A DNA stretch of 64,000 nt, from positions 1 through 64,000 of the forward strand of contig CAYUZU010000025.1 in NCBI GenBank assembly GCA_964448675.1, given 5' to 3'. The DNA is from CAYUZU01 sp964448675 (GTDB lineage Bacteria > Planctomycetota > Phycisphaerae > UBA1845 > Fen-1342). The position numbers were made by a program, and so were the translations under genes. Of this stretch, positions 1-9,300 are shown in pieces. A model generated the notes under the pieces. The model had not been told where the DNA came from, searched no databases, and was given only the letters and a program-made list of their open reading frames with translations. Numbering within the stretch: position 1 is the stretch's first letter; each line of letters opens with the position of its first letter.

Positions 1-2
1 AC

Positions 3-398
3 TGCGATGACCAGTGCCCCAACGACCCCAACAAGACCGAGCCCGGCGCGTGTGGTTGTGGCACGCCGGACATCGACACCGACGGCGATGGCACGTTCGA
101 CTGCGATGACCAGTGCCCCAACGACCCCAACAAGACCGAGCCCGGCGCGTGTGGCTGTGGCACGCCTGACGTAGATACCGATGGCGATGGTACGTTCGAT
201 TGCGACGACCAGTGCCCGGACGACCCGGCGAAGACGGAACCCGGCGCCTGCGGTTGTGGTGTCGCCGACATCGACACCGACGGTGACGGCACGTTCGACT
301 GCGACGACCAGTGCCCCGACGACCCGAACAAGACCGAACCCGGCGCCTGCGGTTGTGGCACGCCGGACATCGACAGCGATGGCGATGGTGTGTTGGAC
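3..398 (+). repeat. Four tandem 99-bp coding repeats (thrombospondin type 3 units)
   Basis: Units begin at 3, 102, 201 and 300, each 33 codons, starting CDDQCP and containing KTEPGACGCG. The first two units are nearly identical at the DNA level and later ones have drifted, mostly at third positions. The array probably continues beyond the left edge. Confidence 0.85.
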
Positions 399-1670
399 TG
401 CGACGACTTGTGTCCCGACACCGACCCCAATACGCCCGTCGATGCCGACGGCTGTCCGCTGCTCTCGGTCGACGCCGGCACGGACCTAACGCTTGTCAGC
501 GTCATGCCGGTGACGCTCGAGGCCGCCGTTGCTGGCGGCACGCCGCCCTACGACTATGCGTGGACGGCATCAGGCTGGGGCGGCTCGGACCAAGCCCGTG
601 TGGACGTGCTGGTGCAGGACACGACGACGTACACGTTGACGGTTACCGACCAGTCCGATCCGCCGCAGGTCGTGAGCGATACGATTACCGTGACGATCGC
701 ACCGGTGCCGGCAGACCTGGCGTACCAGATTGTCGAGATCCCGCAGCTAAGCTCCCAGGCGATGTACCCGACCGGCATGAACGACGCCGGCGACGTGGTC
801 GGCTACTTCTATACCGACACGTGGCAGCGCCGGGCGTTCCTCTATCGCTACAGTGACGGCTCGGTGATCGACATCGGTGCGCTCGACGGTGGCGAGGCCG
901 GAGCCCAGGACATCAACAACCACGGCCAGATCGTCGGCGAATCGAAGACCGCCGGCGGCCACTGGCGGGCCTTCCGCTACGACGTCCACACGGGCGTCAT
1001 GCAGGACCTCGGCTCGCTCGACGGGACGGGCAGCCTGGCGTACGCCATCAATGACAACGGCGATGTCGTCGGTTACTCGAACTACCAGGGTACGCTGCAC
1101 GCGTTCCTCTACAGCGGCGGCGTCATGACCGACATGGGCACCAGCGGCTACGTCCAGAGCGCCGCGTACGACATCAACAACCACGGCCAGGCGGTCGGCG
1201 CCCTCGTCCACCAGACCACGTACCAGGCGACCACGCTCTGGTACGAGGGCGGCGTGATGACCGACCTCGGGTCGCCGTTGATGGACAACGCCCAGGGCTG
1301 GGTCATCAACGACGCCGGCCTGGCCGCGGGTTACATGTGGGGGGCGGCCGGCCAGCACGCCTTCCTCTACGCCCTCGGCGAGACGATCGACATGGGTGCG
1401 GCGCCGGACTACCCCTACGGCTATGTCTACGGCATCAACGGGCCCGGCCAGGTCGTCGGCAGCATGAGCGACACGATGGGCCAGGCCCACGCGTTTCTCT
1501 GGAGCGGCGGGCAGATCCTCGACCTGAACGACCTGCTCGCACCGGGGCACGGGTGGACCTCACTCGATGCCGCGTTCGATATCAATGGCAACGGTCAGAT
1601 CACCGGCTACGGCATGATCGGCGGGCAACCGCACGCCTTCGTGCTCACGCCGGCGGTGCAGTATCCCTGA
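3..1670 (+). CDS. HAF-repeat extracellular protein with thrombospondin type 3 repeats (5' end missing)
   Basis: Open from the left window edge, so the N-terminus is not visible. The first part is four and a half thrombospondin type 3-like units of 33 residues, rich in Cys and in acidic loops of the DTDGDG type, which in this family bind calcium. A β-sandwich segment rich in TYTLTVTD-like strands follows, from about residue 160. The rest is a chain of HAF-type repeats: repeated DINNHGQIVG-like turns followed by AFLY or AFLW strands, a pattern of the bacterial 'extracellular repeat, HAF family'. These are thought to be secreted or surface β-propeller-like proteins of unknown function. It ends in AVQYP and, unlike the other exported proteins here, lacks the dockerin-like tail. 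A strong hairpin follows the stop. Family assignment is firm; function is unknown. Confidence 0.85.
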   Translation, partial: CDDQCPNDPNKTEPGACGCGTPDIDTDGDGTFDCDDQCPNDPNKTEPGACGCGTPDVDTDGDGTFDCDDQCPDDPAKTEPGACGCGVADIDTDGDGTFDCDDQCPDDPNKTEPGACGCGTPDIDSDGDGVLDCDDLCPDTDPNTPVDADGCPLLSVDAGTDLTLVSVMPVTLEAAVAGGTPPYDYAWTASGWGGSDQARVDVLVQDTTTYTLTVTDQSDPPQVVSDTITVTIAPVPADLAYQIVEIPQLSSQAMYPTGMNDAGDVVGYFYTDTWQRRAFLYRYSDGSVIDIGALDGGEAGAQDINNHGQIVGESKTAGGHWRAFRYDVHTGVMQDLGSLDGTGSLAYAINDNGDVVGYSNYQGTLHAFLYSGGVMTDMGTSGYVQSAAYDINNHGQAVGALVHQTTYQATTLWYEGGVMTDLGSPLMDNAQGWVINDAGLAAGYMWGAAGQHAFLYALGETIDMGAAPDYPYGYVYGINGPGQVVGSMSDTMGQAHAFLWSGGQILDLNDLLAPGHGWTSLDAAFDINGNGQITGYGMIGGQPHAFVLTPAVQYP

Positions 1671-1728
1671 GTCCGCGTTCTGAGTGGGTGCTGATTGGGG
1701 CCGTGAGGCCCTGAAGGTGGTGCGTTGC

Positions 1729-1770
1729 GACGCCGGGACCTCCAGCCGGAGGTGCCCGGCGTCGGCCTTT
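1729..1770 (+). terminator. Intrinsic terminator-like hairpin after the HAF-repeat gene
   Basis: The arm at 1729-1743 pairs with 1748-1763 around a 4-nt loop (nine GC-rich pairs, a small bulge, then CCTCC/GGAGG). A short CCTTT tract follows. It lies 59 nt past the stop at 1670, between convergent genes, so it may also serve the minus-strand lipoprotein gene. Confidence 0.6.
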
Positions 1771-1835
1771 CTCACCCGCGGCGGGGCACGTGAAAAGCCG
1801 CCGCCGGCGCCACGGGCCACGCCCCGGCGCGGGTC

Positions 1836-2366
1836 TCACTCTGCCGGCGGGACTTTCTGGTCGTACAGGAACTGCGCCAGTTCCTTCACGGTCGATTCGG
1901 CCAGGTCGTCTTCAGCCCCCGCCCGGAACGACTTGCTGCGCGTATCCACCCAGGCGTCGATCAGCAGCACCCCCTCACTGACCATGCGCACCCGCGACAG
2001 GAACTGGGCGGTGCCCAGGATGCCCTTCCTCTCGAAGAACAGCACCTCCGTCTCGACATTCAGCGTCGGGCCGTCGCCGGCATAGACGGTTTCCAGCTCA
2101 CGCTCCGCTTCCCCGGCCATGCGGTCATAGGCGCTGATCAGCGTGGGCGGGCAGAGCCGACCGCTGAGATCCGTGTAAGCCGGCTTGAAGTCCACCCGGC
2201 CACAATCCGCCAGCGGCCGCCCGATGACGACATTGTTGGTGTGAATCTCGCTGTCCGCGCCGCGCACCTCGTGATACGCCTGCTTGAGGGCCGTGGTACA
2301 CCCGGCAAGCGGCAACGCCGCCAGGATCAGGACCAGGAGTGCCGCGCGGGAACCGGGGGTGGTCAT
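1836..2366 (-). CDS. Small lipoprotein of unknown function
   Basis: A 176-residue protein with a lipoprotein signal: a short basic start, a hydrophobic run and the lipobox LAGC, so Cys23 should be lipidated and the protein membrane-anchored outside the cytoplasm. The mature part is mixed α/β with no domain I recognise. A GGAGGA ribosome site lies 6 nt before the ATG, which fixes the start. It sits 94 nt downstream of the yebC-like gene on the same strand and may be cotranscribed with it. No function can be assigned. Confidence 0.8.
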   Translation of the reverse strand: MTTPGSRAALLVLILAALPLAGCTTALKQAYHEVRGADSEIHTNNVVIGRPLADCGRVDFKPAYTDLSGRLCPPTLISAYDRMAGEAERELETVYAGDGPTLNVETEVLFFERKGILGTAQFLSRVRMVSEGVLLIDAWVDTRSKSFRAGAEDDLAESTVKELAQFLYDQKVPPAE

Positions 2367-2460
2367 GCTGTGTCCTCCATGCGGCGGGGCAAGGCACGTG
2401 CCCGGGCATCGCCCCGCAAACCGGCCGAGTCCGTTCGAATGCCGTCGTCGGGCAGGCGCC

Positions 2461-3213
2461 CTACTCTTCCGACAGCCGCGCCATTTCCTCTTCAGATACT
2501 TCGAAATTGCTGTAGACGTTCTGCACGTCGTCGTGGTCCTCGAGCGCCTCGATCAGCTTCATCATCTTCTCGGCGTCATCGCCCGTCAGGTTGACGTTCG
2601 TCGACGCCACCATCGAGATCTCGGCACTGTCGGGTTTGATACCGGCGGCGTCGAGGGCCTGCCGCACGTTGTTGAAGACGCTCGGATCACACGTCAGCTC
2701 GAAAGCCTCGCCGAGGTTCTGCACATCGTCCGCACCGGTCTCCAGCGCGATGTTGGTGAGGGTGTCCTCGTCGGTCTTTTCCGCCGCCACAATGATCACG
2801 CCGCGCTTCTCGAACATCCATGCAACGCAGTTGCTCGCGCCGAGATTGCCGTTGCGGGTCTCGAAGATCTTCTTGATCTCGGGGGCGGTGCGGTTGCGAT
2901 TGTCCGTCAGCGCCGCGCAAAGGATCGCCGCGCCCCCGGGACCGTAGCCCTCGTACACCAGCTCCTCGAGCTCGCTGCCGCCGAGCTCGCCCGTCCCTTT
3001 CTTGATGGCGCGCTCGATGGTGTCCTTGGGCATGTTGGCGTCTTTGCACTCCTCGATCGCGTAGCGCAGCGCGAGATTGGCGTCCGGATCGCCGCCGCCC
3101 TGCCGCGCCGCCACGATCACCGCGCGCGACAGGCGGCTCCACTGACGGCCCCGCCGTGCATCCGTGACGGCCTTGGCCCGCTTGATCCGTGCCCAATGGG
3201 AATGTCCTGCCAT
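2461..3213 (-). CDS. yebC: YebC/PmpR/TACO1 family protein
   Basis: A 250-residue full-length member of the YebC family. It starts MAGHSHWARIKRAKAVTDARR, close to the family's near-invariant MAGHSKW start, and contains the conserved DANLALRYAI and NMPKDTIERAI segments and EGYGPGGAA. Family members are DNA-binding regulators in some bacteria; others, including mitochondrial TACO1 and bacterial YebC, help ribosomes through difficult peptide stretches such as polyproline. The role here cannot be chosen from sequence. A GAGGAA ribosome site lies 6 nt before the ATG. trmB lies 95 nt upstream on the same strand. Confidence 0.95.
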   Translation of the reverse strand: MAGHSHWARIKRAKAVTDARRGRQWSRLSRAVIVAARQGGGDPDANLALRYAIEECKDANMPKDTIERAIKKGTGELGGSELEELVYEGYGPGGAAILCAALTDNRNRTAPEIKKIFETRNGNLGASNCVAWMFEKRGVIIVAAEKTDEDTLTNIALETGADDVQNLGEAFELTCDPSVFNNVRQALDAAGIKPDSAEISMVASTNVNLTGDDAEKMMKLIEALEDHDDVQNVYSNFEVSEEEMARLSEE

Positions 3214-3308
3214 CTTCGATTCCTCGTGCGTGTTGCGGCGCAGACCCCTGCGCCCGCGACCATTCTACGACATGCCCCCGGCGCGGCAAACCCCGCCGCG
3301 CGCGACGC

Positions 3309-3920
3309 TTAGCGGCGCTTGACCGCGATCTGGTGCATCTGGCGGCCCTCGCGCAGGTACTTGATCTCGAAGTTGGTCGCCACGCGGGTCGCCTCCACGC
3401 CGAACTCCGGGTCGTCGAACGGCACTTCGCGCAGCCGGGGGTGGTTGCGCAGCAGTTCGGCGATGACCGTGAAGTACTCCGCGTGATCGGTCTGCACCGC
3501 CCAGTGCCCCCCGGGCACCAGGCACGCCACGGCCGCATCGACGAACGCCGGCTGAAACAGCCGCCGCTTGTGGTGCCGCTTCTTGGGCCAGGGGTCGGGG
3601 TGATAGACATGCAGCGCCGTCAGCGATGCGCGCGGGCACACGACCCGGATGAAATGGGACGCGTCCGTCCGCAACAGGCGGACGTTGCAGACCCGCCACC
3701 GCTGCATGCGATCGACCGCGAACTTGTAGAACTGGTTGGCCCACTCGATCCCCAGGAAGTTGCGGTCCGGACAGGCCTGGGCCCGCCGCAACAGAAACCC
3801 CGCCTTGCCCGTGCCAATCTCGAGCTCGATGGGCTGCTCGTCCGGGAAAACGCGTTCCCAGGCGAAGTCGTCAAGGACCCCGAGGTCGAGGGCGACGGGC
3901 TGTTCGGGCCTGGTGCTCAT
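3309..3920 (-). CDS. trmB: tRNA (guanine-N7-)-methyltransferase TrmB
   Basis: TrmB makes m7G46 in the variable loop of tRNAs using S-adenosylmethionine. The SAM-binding segment IELEIGTGKAGFLL is close to the N-terminus, followed by FLGIEW, and the family signature VYHPDPWPKKRHHKRRLF is complete, as is the late QTDHAEYF segment. I chose the ATG at 3920 (203 residues) because an AAGG ribosome site lies 9 nt upstream and the product starts in the usual place. The in-frame ATG at 3950 has no such site, and further upstream the frame would run towards the divergent PilZ gene. Cytoplasmic housekeeping enzyme. Confidence 0.93.
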   Translation of the reverse strand: MSTRPEQPVALDLGVLDDFAWERVFPDEQPIELEIGTGKAGFLLRRAQACPDRNFLGIEWANQFYKFAVDRMQRWRVCNVRLLRTDASHFIRVVCPRASLTALHVYHPDPWPKKRHHKRRLFQPAFVDAAVACLVPGGHWAVQTDHAEYFTVIAELLRNHPRLREVPFDDPEFGVEATRVATNFEIKYLREGRQMHQIAVKRR

Positions 3921-4060
3921 GCTATCGGACCTTGCCGTGCGGTTGTTCATGAAGGGGCCGCGTCGGCGGACCGATGAACCCAGGGGGCCCGCGTCGCAGT
4001 ATCCGCATCGGCCGCCGCAAGGACATCGGACCATCTGCTCGTTCTAAAGGAAGAACCGCC

Positions 4061-4504
4061 GTGCAGCAATCGCGAACGCCCACACGCGAGCGACGCCGCC
4101 AGCCCCGCAGCCCCAAGGCCTTCGCCTTCTGGGTCCGCCCGGTCACCACCGGCCGGCGCATCGGCGCCTGGATGCTCAACACCTCCGAGGGTGGCGCCGC
4201 CTTCCTCGCACCGACCGCCGAAGCCCCGCCCATCGGCCAGCGCATACAGCTCATCGAGATGCCCACCCGCAGCCGTCTCGTCCGCGAGGACGCCGGCCCG
4301 CTGCCGCCCTTCGCCCGCGTCGTGCGGCATGACGAGGTCGACGGCATCACCCGCCGCGTGGCGGTCCAGTTCGAGACGGACATGGCCGCCCGCCTGCGGC
4401 CCGAGCGCCACGCCACGACCCGCACCATGCTCCGTGAGCCGACCCCCGTCGTGCTGGCGCCGCCGGCATTCGTCACGTCCGGCAGCTGCACCACCGGGCC
4501 GTAA
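4061..4504 (+). CDS. PilZ-domain protein (probable c-di-GMP receptor)
   Basis: A single-domain protein of 147 residues. It has the two c-di-GMP-binding motifs of PilZ: an arginine-rich RxxxR type segment (ERRRQPR) near the start and NTSEGG, the (D/N)xSxxG motif, about 35 residues later, then the β-barrel strands ending RRVAVQFE. The start is taken as GTG at 4061 because AAAGGAAG lies about 8 nt before it; an upstream ATG at 3974 has no ribosome site and lies near the divergent trmB start. PilZ proteins act as adaptors in motility, polysaccharide or stress control; the partner is unknown. Confidence 0.8.
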   Translation: MQQSRTPTRERRRQPRSPKAFAFWVRPVTTGRRIGAWMLNTSEGGAAFLAPTAEAPPIGQRIQLIEMPTRSRLVREDAGPLPPFARVVRHDEVDGITRRVAVQFETDMAARLRPERHATTRTMLREPTPVVLAPPAFVTSGSCTTGP

Positions 4505-4542
4505 GCCGCGTCAGCGTTGCCCGGCGGGCAACCGGCCCGGCC

Positions 4543-5061
4543 TCACGTACCGACGGCGACCGCGTGCGCCTCCAGATCGAGCAGTTCGCGTTTGAGACTC
4601 ACACCGCCCGGCCCGGAAAAGCCGCCCAACGCACCGTCACTGCGCAGTACGCGGTGGCACGGAATAACCAGGGGGCAGCGGTTTCGCGCCATCGCGGCGC
4701 CAACCGCCCGGGCGGCGTTGGGATGACCCGCCCGGGCCGCCAGTTCGGCGTAGGTCACGGTCATGCCATAAGGAACCTGCCGGCACGCTTGCCAGATCTC
4801 GCGCTCGAACGGCGTGGCGTCGTCGAGAGCCAGCGAAACGTCGAACGCGACCGGTTCGCCCGCGAAATAGCGCTGCAACGCCGCGGCGAAATCGGGCAGC
4901 AACGAGGGATCCTCGGTCGCGTCGGGCTGCCCGCTGCACAGGGCCGCGACCGTGTCCGCCCGCGACGACTGCGGCAGCTGAACGCGCCGCACGCCCGCGT
5001 CCCCCGCAACGAAGCCGCAATGACCCAGCGGCGTACTCACGATGCGATAACGCGGTGACAT
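4543..5061 (-). CDS. ogt: Methylated-DNA--[protein]-cysteine S-methyltransferase (Ogt/MGMT type)
   Basis: A suicide DNA-repair protein that moves the alkyl group from O6-alkylguanine to its own cysteine. The active-site PCHRV motif is present within NRCPLVIPCHRVLRSDGALG, with the preceding helix-turn-helix (VTYAELAARAGHPNAARAVGAAM) and the N-terminal ribonuclease-H-like domain, giving 172 residues. AAAGG lies 8 nt before the ATG at 5061, which is preferred over the ATG at 5067. It lacks an Ada-type regulator domain. Complete and apparently functional. Confidence 0.95.
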   Translation of the reverse strand: MSPRYRIVSTPLGHCGFVAGDAGVRRVQLPQSSRADTVAALCSGQPDATEDPSLLPDFAAALQRYFAGEPVAFDVSLALDDATPFEREIWQACRQVPYGMTVTYAELAARAGHPNAARAVGAAMARNRCPLVIPCHRVLRSDGALGGFSGPGGVSLKRELLDLEAHAVAVGT

Positions 5062-5127
5062 GTGCATGTCCTTTCCGTCTGAGCCCGGACGCACCGGTCG
5101 CCATCGTAGCCTGCCCGCGGCTGTCCG

Positions 5128-6282
5128 TCACGGACAGGTCGTGTTCTGCACCGCAACGAACGGGTCGATATCGCGCCAGTTCACCGTACCGTCCTCGTTG
5201 AGGTCGTTGCTTGTGAACGGGCACGACGGTGCCGCGGGGGCGAACAGCGCCTCCCAGCCTGAAACGTTGTCGTTTTGCGCCGCGACGAAGTAATCGATGT
5301 CACGCCAGTTGATCTGCCCGTCACAGTTCGCGTCGCCGCGACAGACGGACGGCGACGGCCCCGGCCAGCCGGCCAACCGCGCCATCATCCACCAGAACGC
5401 CCGCGCCTTGAGATTGCAGTTGAGCGGGCGCGAGTGCGCGCACGAGCAGCTGTCACACAGCGGATCACCGGGGTGCGCGGCGCACCACTCGTCGGCCCAG
5501 TTGTGCCGCGTACCTTCGACCCAGTAGTAGCACTGGTCATCCGCTTCGAGGTCCAGGAAGCAGTTGCCGGCGGGGTCGTAGCTCTCGATGTCGGCGAAGT
5601 CGAACAGCACGCCGCCGGTGGCGAGCACGTGCTGGCGAATCTGGTTGTTGCGCTGATGGACGTTGCCCGTCGCGCCGGTGCCGTTGAGGTGGCCGGTCAT
5701 GTAGACGAACGTCACATCCGGGTAATCCTGCCGCAGCCCGGTCATGAGGTCGAGGTAGAGCTGGATGTCCGCTTCGCTGCCGTCCACCTGGCCGCACCAC
5801 GACCAGATCACCAGGTTGCGGCTCGCATAGCGCGGATCGTCGAGCATGGTGCGCGTGGCGGTGGCCCAGGCGGTGCGGTTGGGGTTGCCCAGATCGTGGG
5901 CGCCTTCCGGCTCACCGTCCCACAGTGACAACACGCCGGCGGGCGCCTGCGGATGGCTGCCGCCGTACTTGTAATGCGCATAGTCGTCACAGAAACCGTA
6001 ATCGCAGTCGATACAGCCCGCATCCCCGCAGCCGCCACACGCGCAGCCGAGCACCTCGTTGAGGTTGTTCATGCCGCTGACGATCTGGCTGCCGTGGGAC
6101 GTATGGCCGTAGGAAGCGAAGAACTGCGTCTTGGCCTGCGTCACCCAGGAAAGCGGCACCCGGCCCAGGTCGGTGCAGGTGTGATCGATGATGATCGCCT
6201 GGCCCGCGGCGTGCGGCACGACACAGGCGGCCCCGACGAGAATCGCGTAAACGCCCGATAACCTCCGTCTGCTCTCGAACAC
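5128..6282 (-). CDS. Exported protein of unknown family with C-terminal dockerin-like module
   Basis: 384 residues from a GTG start with AAGGAG 6 nt upstream. An N-terminal signal peptide ends near AAGQA. The core begins IIIDHTCTDLGRVP and includes GHTSHGSQIVSGM and VTFVYMTGHLNGTG; I have the impression of a recurring bacterial exported family with an α/β (SGNH-like) look, but cannot name it. Many cysteines (CACGGCGDAGCIDC) suggest disulfides outside the cell. The last 72 residues are the module shared with four other proteins here: CRGDANCDGQINWRDID, a linker with CPF, then EDGTVNWRDIDPFV and a terminal Cys-Pro. It is leftward, 39 nt past the end of the metalloprotease gene. Confidence 0.75.
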   Translation of the reverse strand: MFESRRRLSGVYAILVGAACVVPHAAGQAIIIDHTCTDLGRVPLSWVTQAKTQFFASYGHTSHGSQIVSGMNNLNEVLGCACGGCGDAGCIDCDYGFCDDYAHYKYGGSHPQAPAGVLSLWDGEPEGAHDLGNPNRTAWATATRTMLDDPRYASRNLVIWSWCGQVDGSEADIQLYLDLMTGLRQDYPDVTFVYMTGHLNGTGATGNVHQRNNQIRQHVLATGGVLFDFADIESYDPAGNCFLDLEADDQCYYWVEGTRHNWADEWCAAHPGDPLCDSCSCAHSRPLNCNLKARAFWWMMARLAGWPGPSPSVCRGDANCDGQINWRDIDYFVAAQNDNVSGWEALFAPAAPSCPFTSNDLNEDGTVNWRDIDPFVAVQNTTCP

Positions 6283-6321
6283 GGCTCGCTCCTTCCCCCC
6301 CGTGGTGTGGCTCGACCCGCC

Positions 6322-9300
6322 TTAAGGGCAGGTCGTGTTCTGCAGCATGACGAACGGATCGATGTCGCGCCAGTTGACGATGCCGTCACCGTTGACGTCG
6401 TTGTTGGCGAACGGGCAATCCGGCTCGGCCGGGGCGAACATGTCGCGCCAGGCGGCCTCGTTGTTGTTCTGGGCCGCGACGAAGTAGTTGATGTCCTGCC
6501 AGTTGATCTGCCCGTCACAGTTGGCATCGCCCGGGCAGCTCAGCGTCTGGCACTCATCCGGAATCCCGTCGCCGTTCACGTCATCCGACGTGCCGCCCGC
6601 GATGTCGCAGTTGTCCGGCACGCCGTTGGCGTTGCAGTCAGGTCCGTCGCAACCGTCAGGGATGCCGTCCTGGTCGCAATCGACGTTGTCGTCATGGCCG
6701 GGGCACTGGTCGATGCAGTCGGCAACGCCGTCGTTGTCGCTGTCGATGTCCGGCACGCCGCAGCCGCACGCGCCCGGCTCGGTCTTGTCGGGGTCTTCCG
6801 GGCAGCCGTCATTGCAGTCGTACACCCCGTCATCGTCGCTGTCGATGTCCGGCACGCCGCAGCCACACGCGCCCGGCTCGGTCTTGTCGGGGTCTTCCGG
6901 GCAGCCGTCATTGCAGTCGTACACCCCGTCGTCGTCGCTGTCGATGTCCGGGACACCGCAGCCGCAGATGCCGGCTTCGACCTTGTTGGGGTCATTGGGG
7001 CACTCGTCGATACAGAACGGGACACCGTCACCGTCGAGGTCGAGATCCGGGACACCGCAGCCGCACACACCGGGGTCCGTCTTGAAGGGATCCTCCGGGC
7101 AGTCGTCGCAGGCGTCGATGGTGCCGTCGTTGTCACCATCGGGCTGACACTCGTCCGGCACGCCGTTGCCGTCGCAGTCCTCGCTGAAACCACCGGCGAT
7201 GTCGTCCGCGTCGGCGATGCCGTTGTTGTTGCAGTCGATCAACTCGCACTCGTCCGGCAGGCCATTGCCGTTGGCGTCGGTGAGCACGCCGCTGGCCAGA
7301 TCGCAGGTGTCCGGCAGCCCGTTCTGGTTGCAGTCGCGCCCCGACAGCAGGCGGCTCGACGGAATCAGGGCCTTGGTGTAACCCGGTGGCTGCCAGCGCA
7401 GCTCGGCGACGGCGCCGCCGCTGTTCTCGTAGTACTCCATCTTGATGGCATAGGTCTCCTCCCGCTCGAGCAGCATGTACGCCGACACCTCGGTGGGCGC
7501 CTGGTCGACCCACTGGTCGATCAGCAATTCGCCGTTGACCCACAGCCGAACGCCGTCGTCAGTGTTGGCATAGAACCAGTAAGTGCCGCTCACCGACGGC
7601 GTGAGCAGGTAGCCTTCCCACCGCACGCTGAAGGTGTTGTCGCCGATCTCGGGCATCGGGCTGCCGTTGCCCCAGTTGAAGCTGATGGTCGCGTCGAGCC
7701 GGCCGATGCCGGGGCCGGTGAAGTCGATCGTGTCGTAATACGTGCCCGTGAGGCCGGCGCGGCCCAGCTGGCAGCCATCGGGCACGCCGTTCTGGTCGCA
7801 GTCGGGGTCGCACTCGTCCGGCACGCCGTTGTTGTCACAGTCGCTGCTCGACCCGCCGTAGTGGATATCGCACGCGTCGATCACGCCGTTGTTGTTGCAG
7901 TCGCTGCACCAGGGACTGCCGTCGCAGTTGGCGAAGTCGTCGGCGTCATCCACCCCGTTGGCGTTGCAGTCGTCGATACCCCCCATGTTGAAGGTCATGA
8001 TGGTGCCCGAGACGCTGATCCCGGTGATCTCGAGGCCCGAGGGACTGCCGCTCCACCAGTCCGTGTTCGGATAGGTGTCCGGCGTGCAGGCCGTGAAGTA
8101 AGGGGCCGCGTAGAGGTCGGTCGAGTCCCCGTAGTTGCGGTCGTTCTCCAGGTCCCAGTCACCGTCCGCCTGCACCAGCGTCACGAGGTAGTGCGACGAG
8201 GGCGTCTGCTGCTGGTTGTCGTTGCTGCCGGTGGTGTCGACGTGCCAGATCGCGAGCCCGTCGTCGGGCAGCCCGCTGTCACGGCCGGCGCGCTGCCGGT
8301 TCTCGATGAGGTAGTACTCGTAACTGTGGTACGGGTGGGGGTACTTGTAGATGACGTTGCTCGTCGACGGCACGGGCAGGTTGCTCTGCGGCGACGAGAG
8401 AATCGTGACGTCGCCCCAACCCGCGTCGTACTTCATGTACGCACAGGGCTCCTGCGGATTCGTCGACGAGGTGCTGTAGCACATGAGGCAGAAGCGACCC
8501 ACGCCGGTCGAGTCGTAGTCGTAATCGTACAGGTCGGGCCAGCCCATGAGCATGTGGCCGTTCTCGTGGCAGAACGTGCTCAGCCGGAGCGAACTCTGCA
8601 TGTCCGTCATCTGGTAACGATACGTACACACACCGTCGGCACAGAAGTTCACCGTCCAGGCATGCGGCCAGAGGCCCTCGGCCCAGGCCGAATCGCGATA
8701 GCCGGCGTAGAAGCAGTTGAGCGCGTCGACCACGTTGTCGTTGTTGGCGTCGTACTGGCTGAAGTCGAAACCCGTGCTGTTCAGGTGGTTGAGGGCTTCG
8801 ATGATCAGCTCGCGGGCGCGGATGCCGAAGGAGATATCGGGGTCGTTGTAATACGACTTGGGATGCTGGGCACGATAGTACGCCGCCGGCACGAAGTTCG
8901 TGTAGTTCAGCGCCTCGTCCGACACGTCGTGGAAATAGTCCCGCACCGAGCCGTTGTTGCCGTTGTTGTTGTAGCCGATCTCGTTGCAGTAGTCGTCCAC
9001 CTCGCTCGGCGGAATCGTGCCGACGTCATCCGAGAAATCGATGATCAGCGTGATGCCCACCACGTCACCGGTCGTCGGCCCGCGCGTCGCCCGGTCACGC
9101 GACGGGGCCAGCGGCCCCTCGAAAGCACGCCGCGCGAAGCTGTCACGCACGGCCCGGGCCTGGGCGGCGGCGGCCCGCGGGTTGACGCGCAGCTGCGGCA
9201 CCAGGCCGAGCTCGGCCGGCGACGCACTGCCCACCGGCACCCCGGTCGAGAGCAGGTTGTTGCCGTCGGCCGACAGCGCTGCGTAACAGATGAAGCGGGT

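Noticed and set aside
3..398. Regular 99-bp repeats here and at 6718-7110 considered as CRISPR arrays
   Set aside because: The whole unit repeats with no unique spacers, the period is a multiple of three and it encodes thrombospondin type 3 units.
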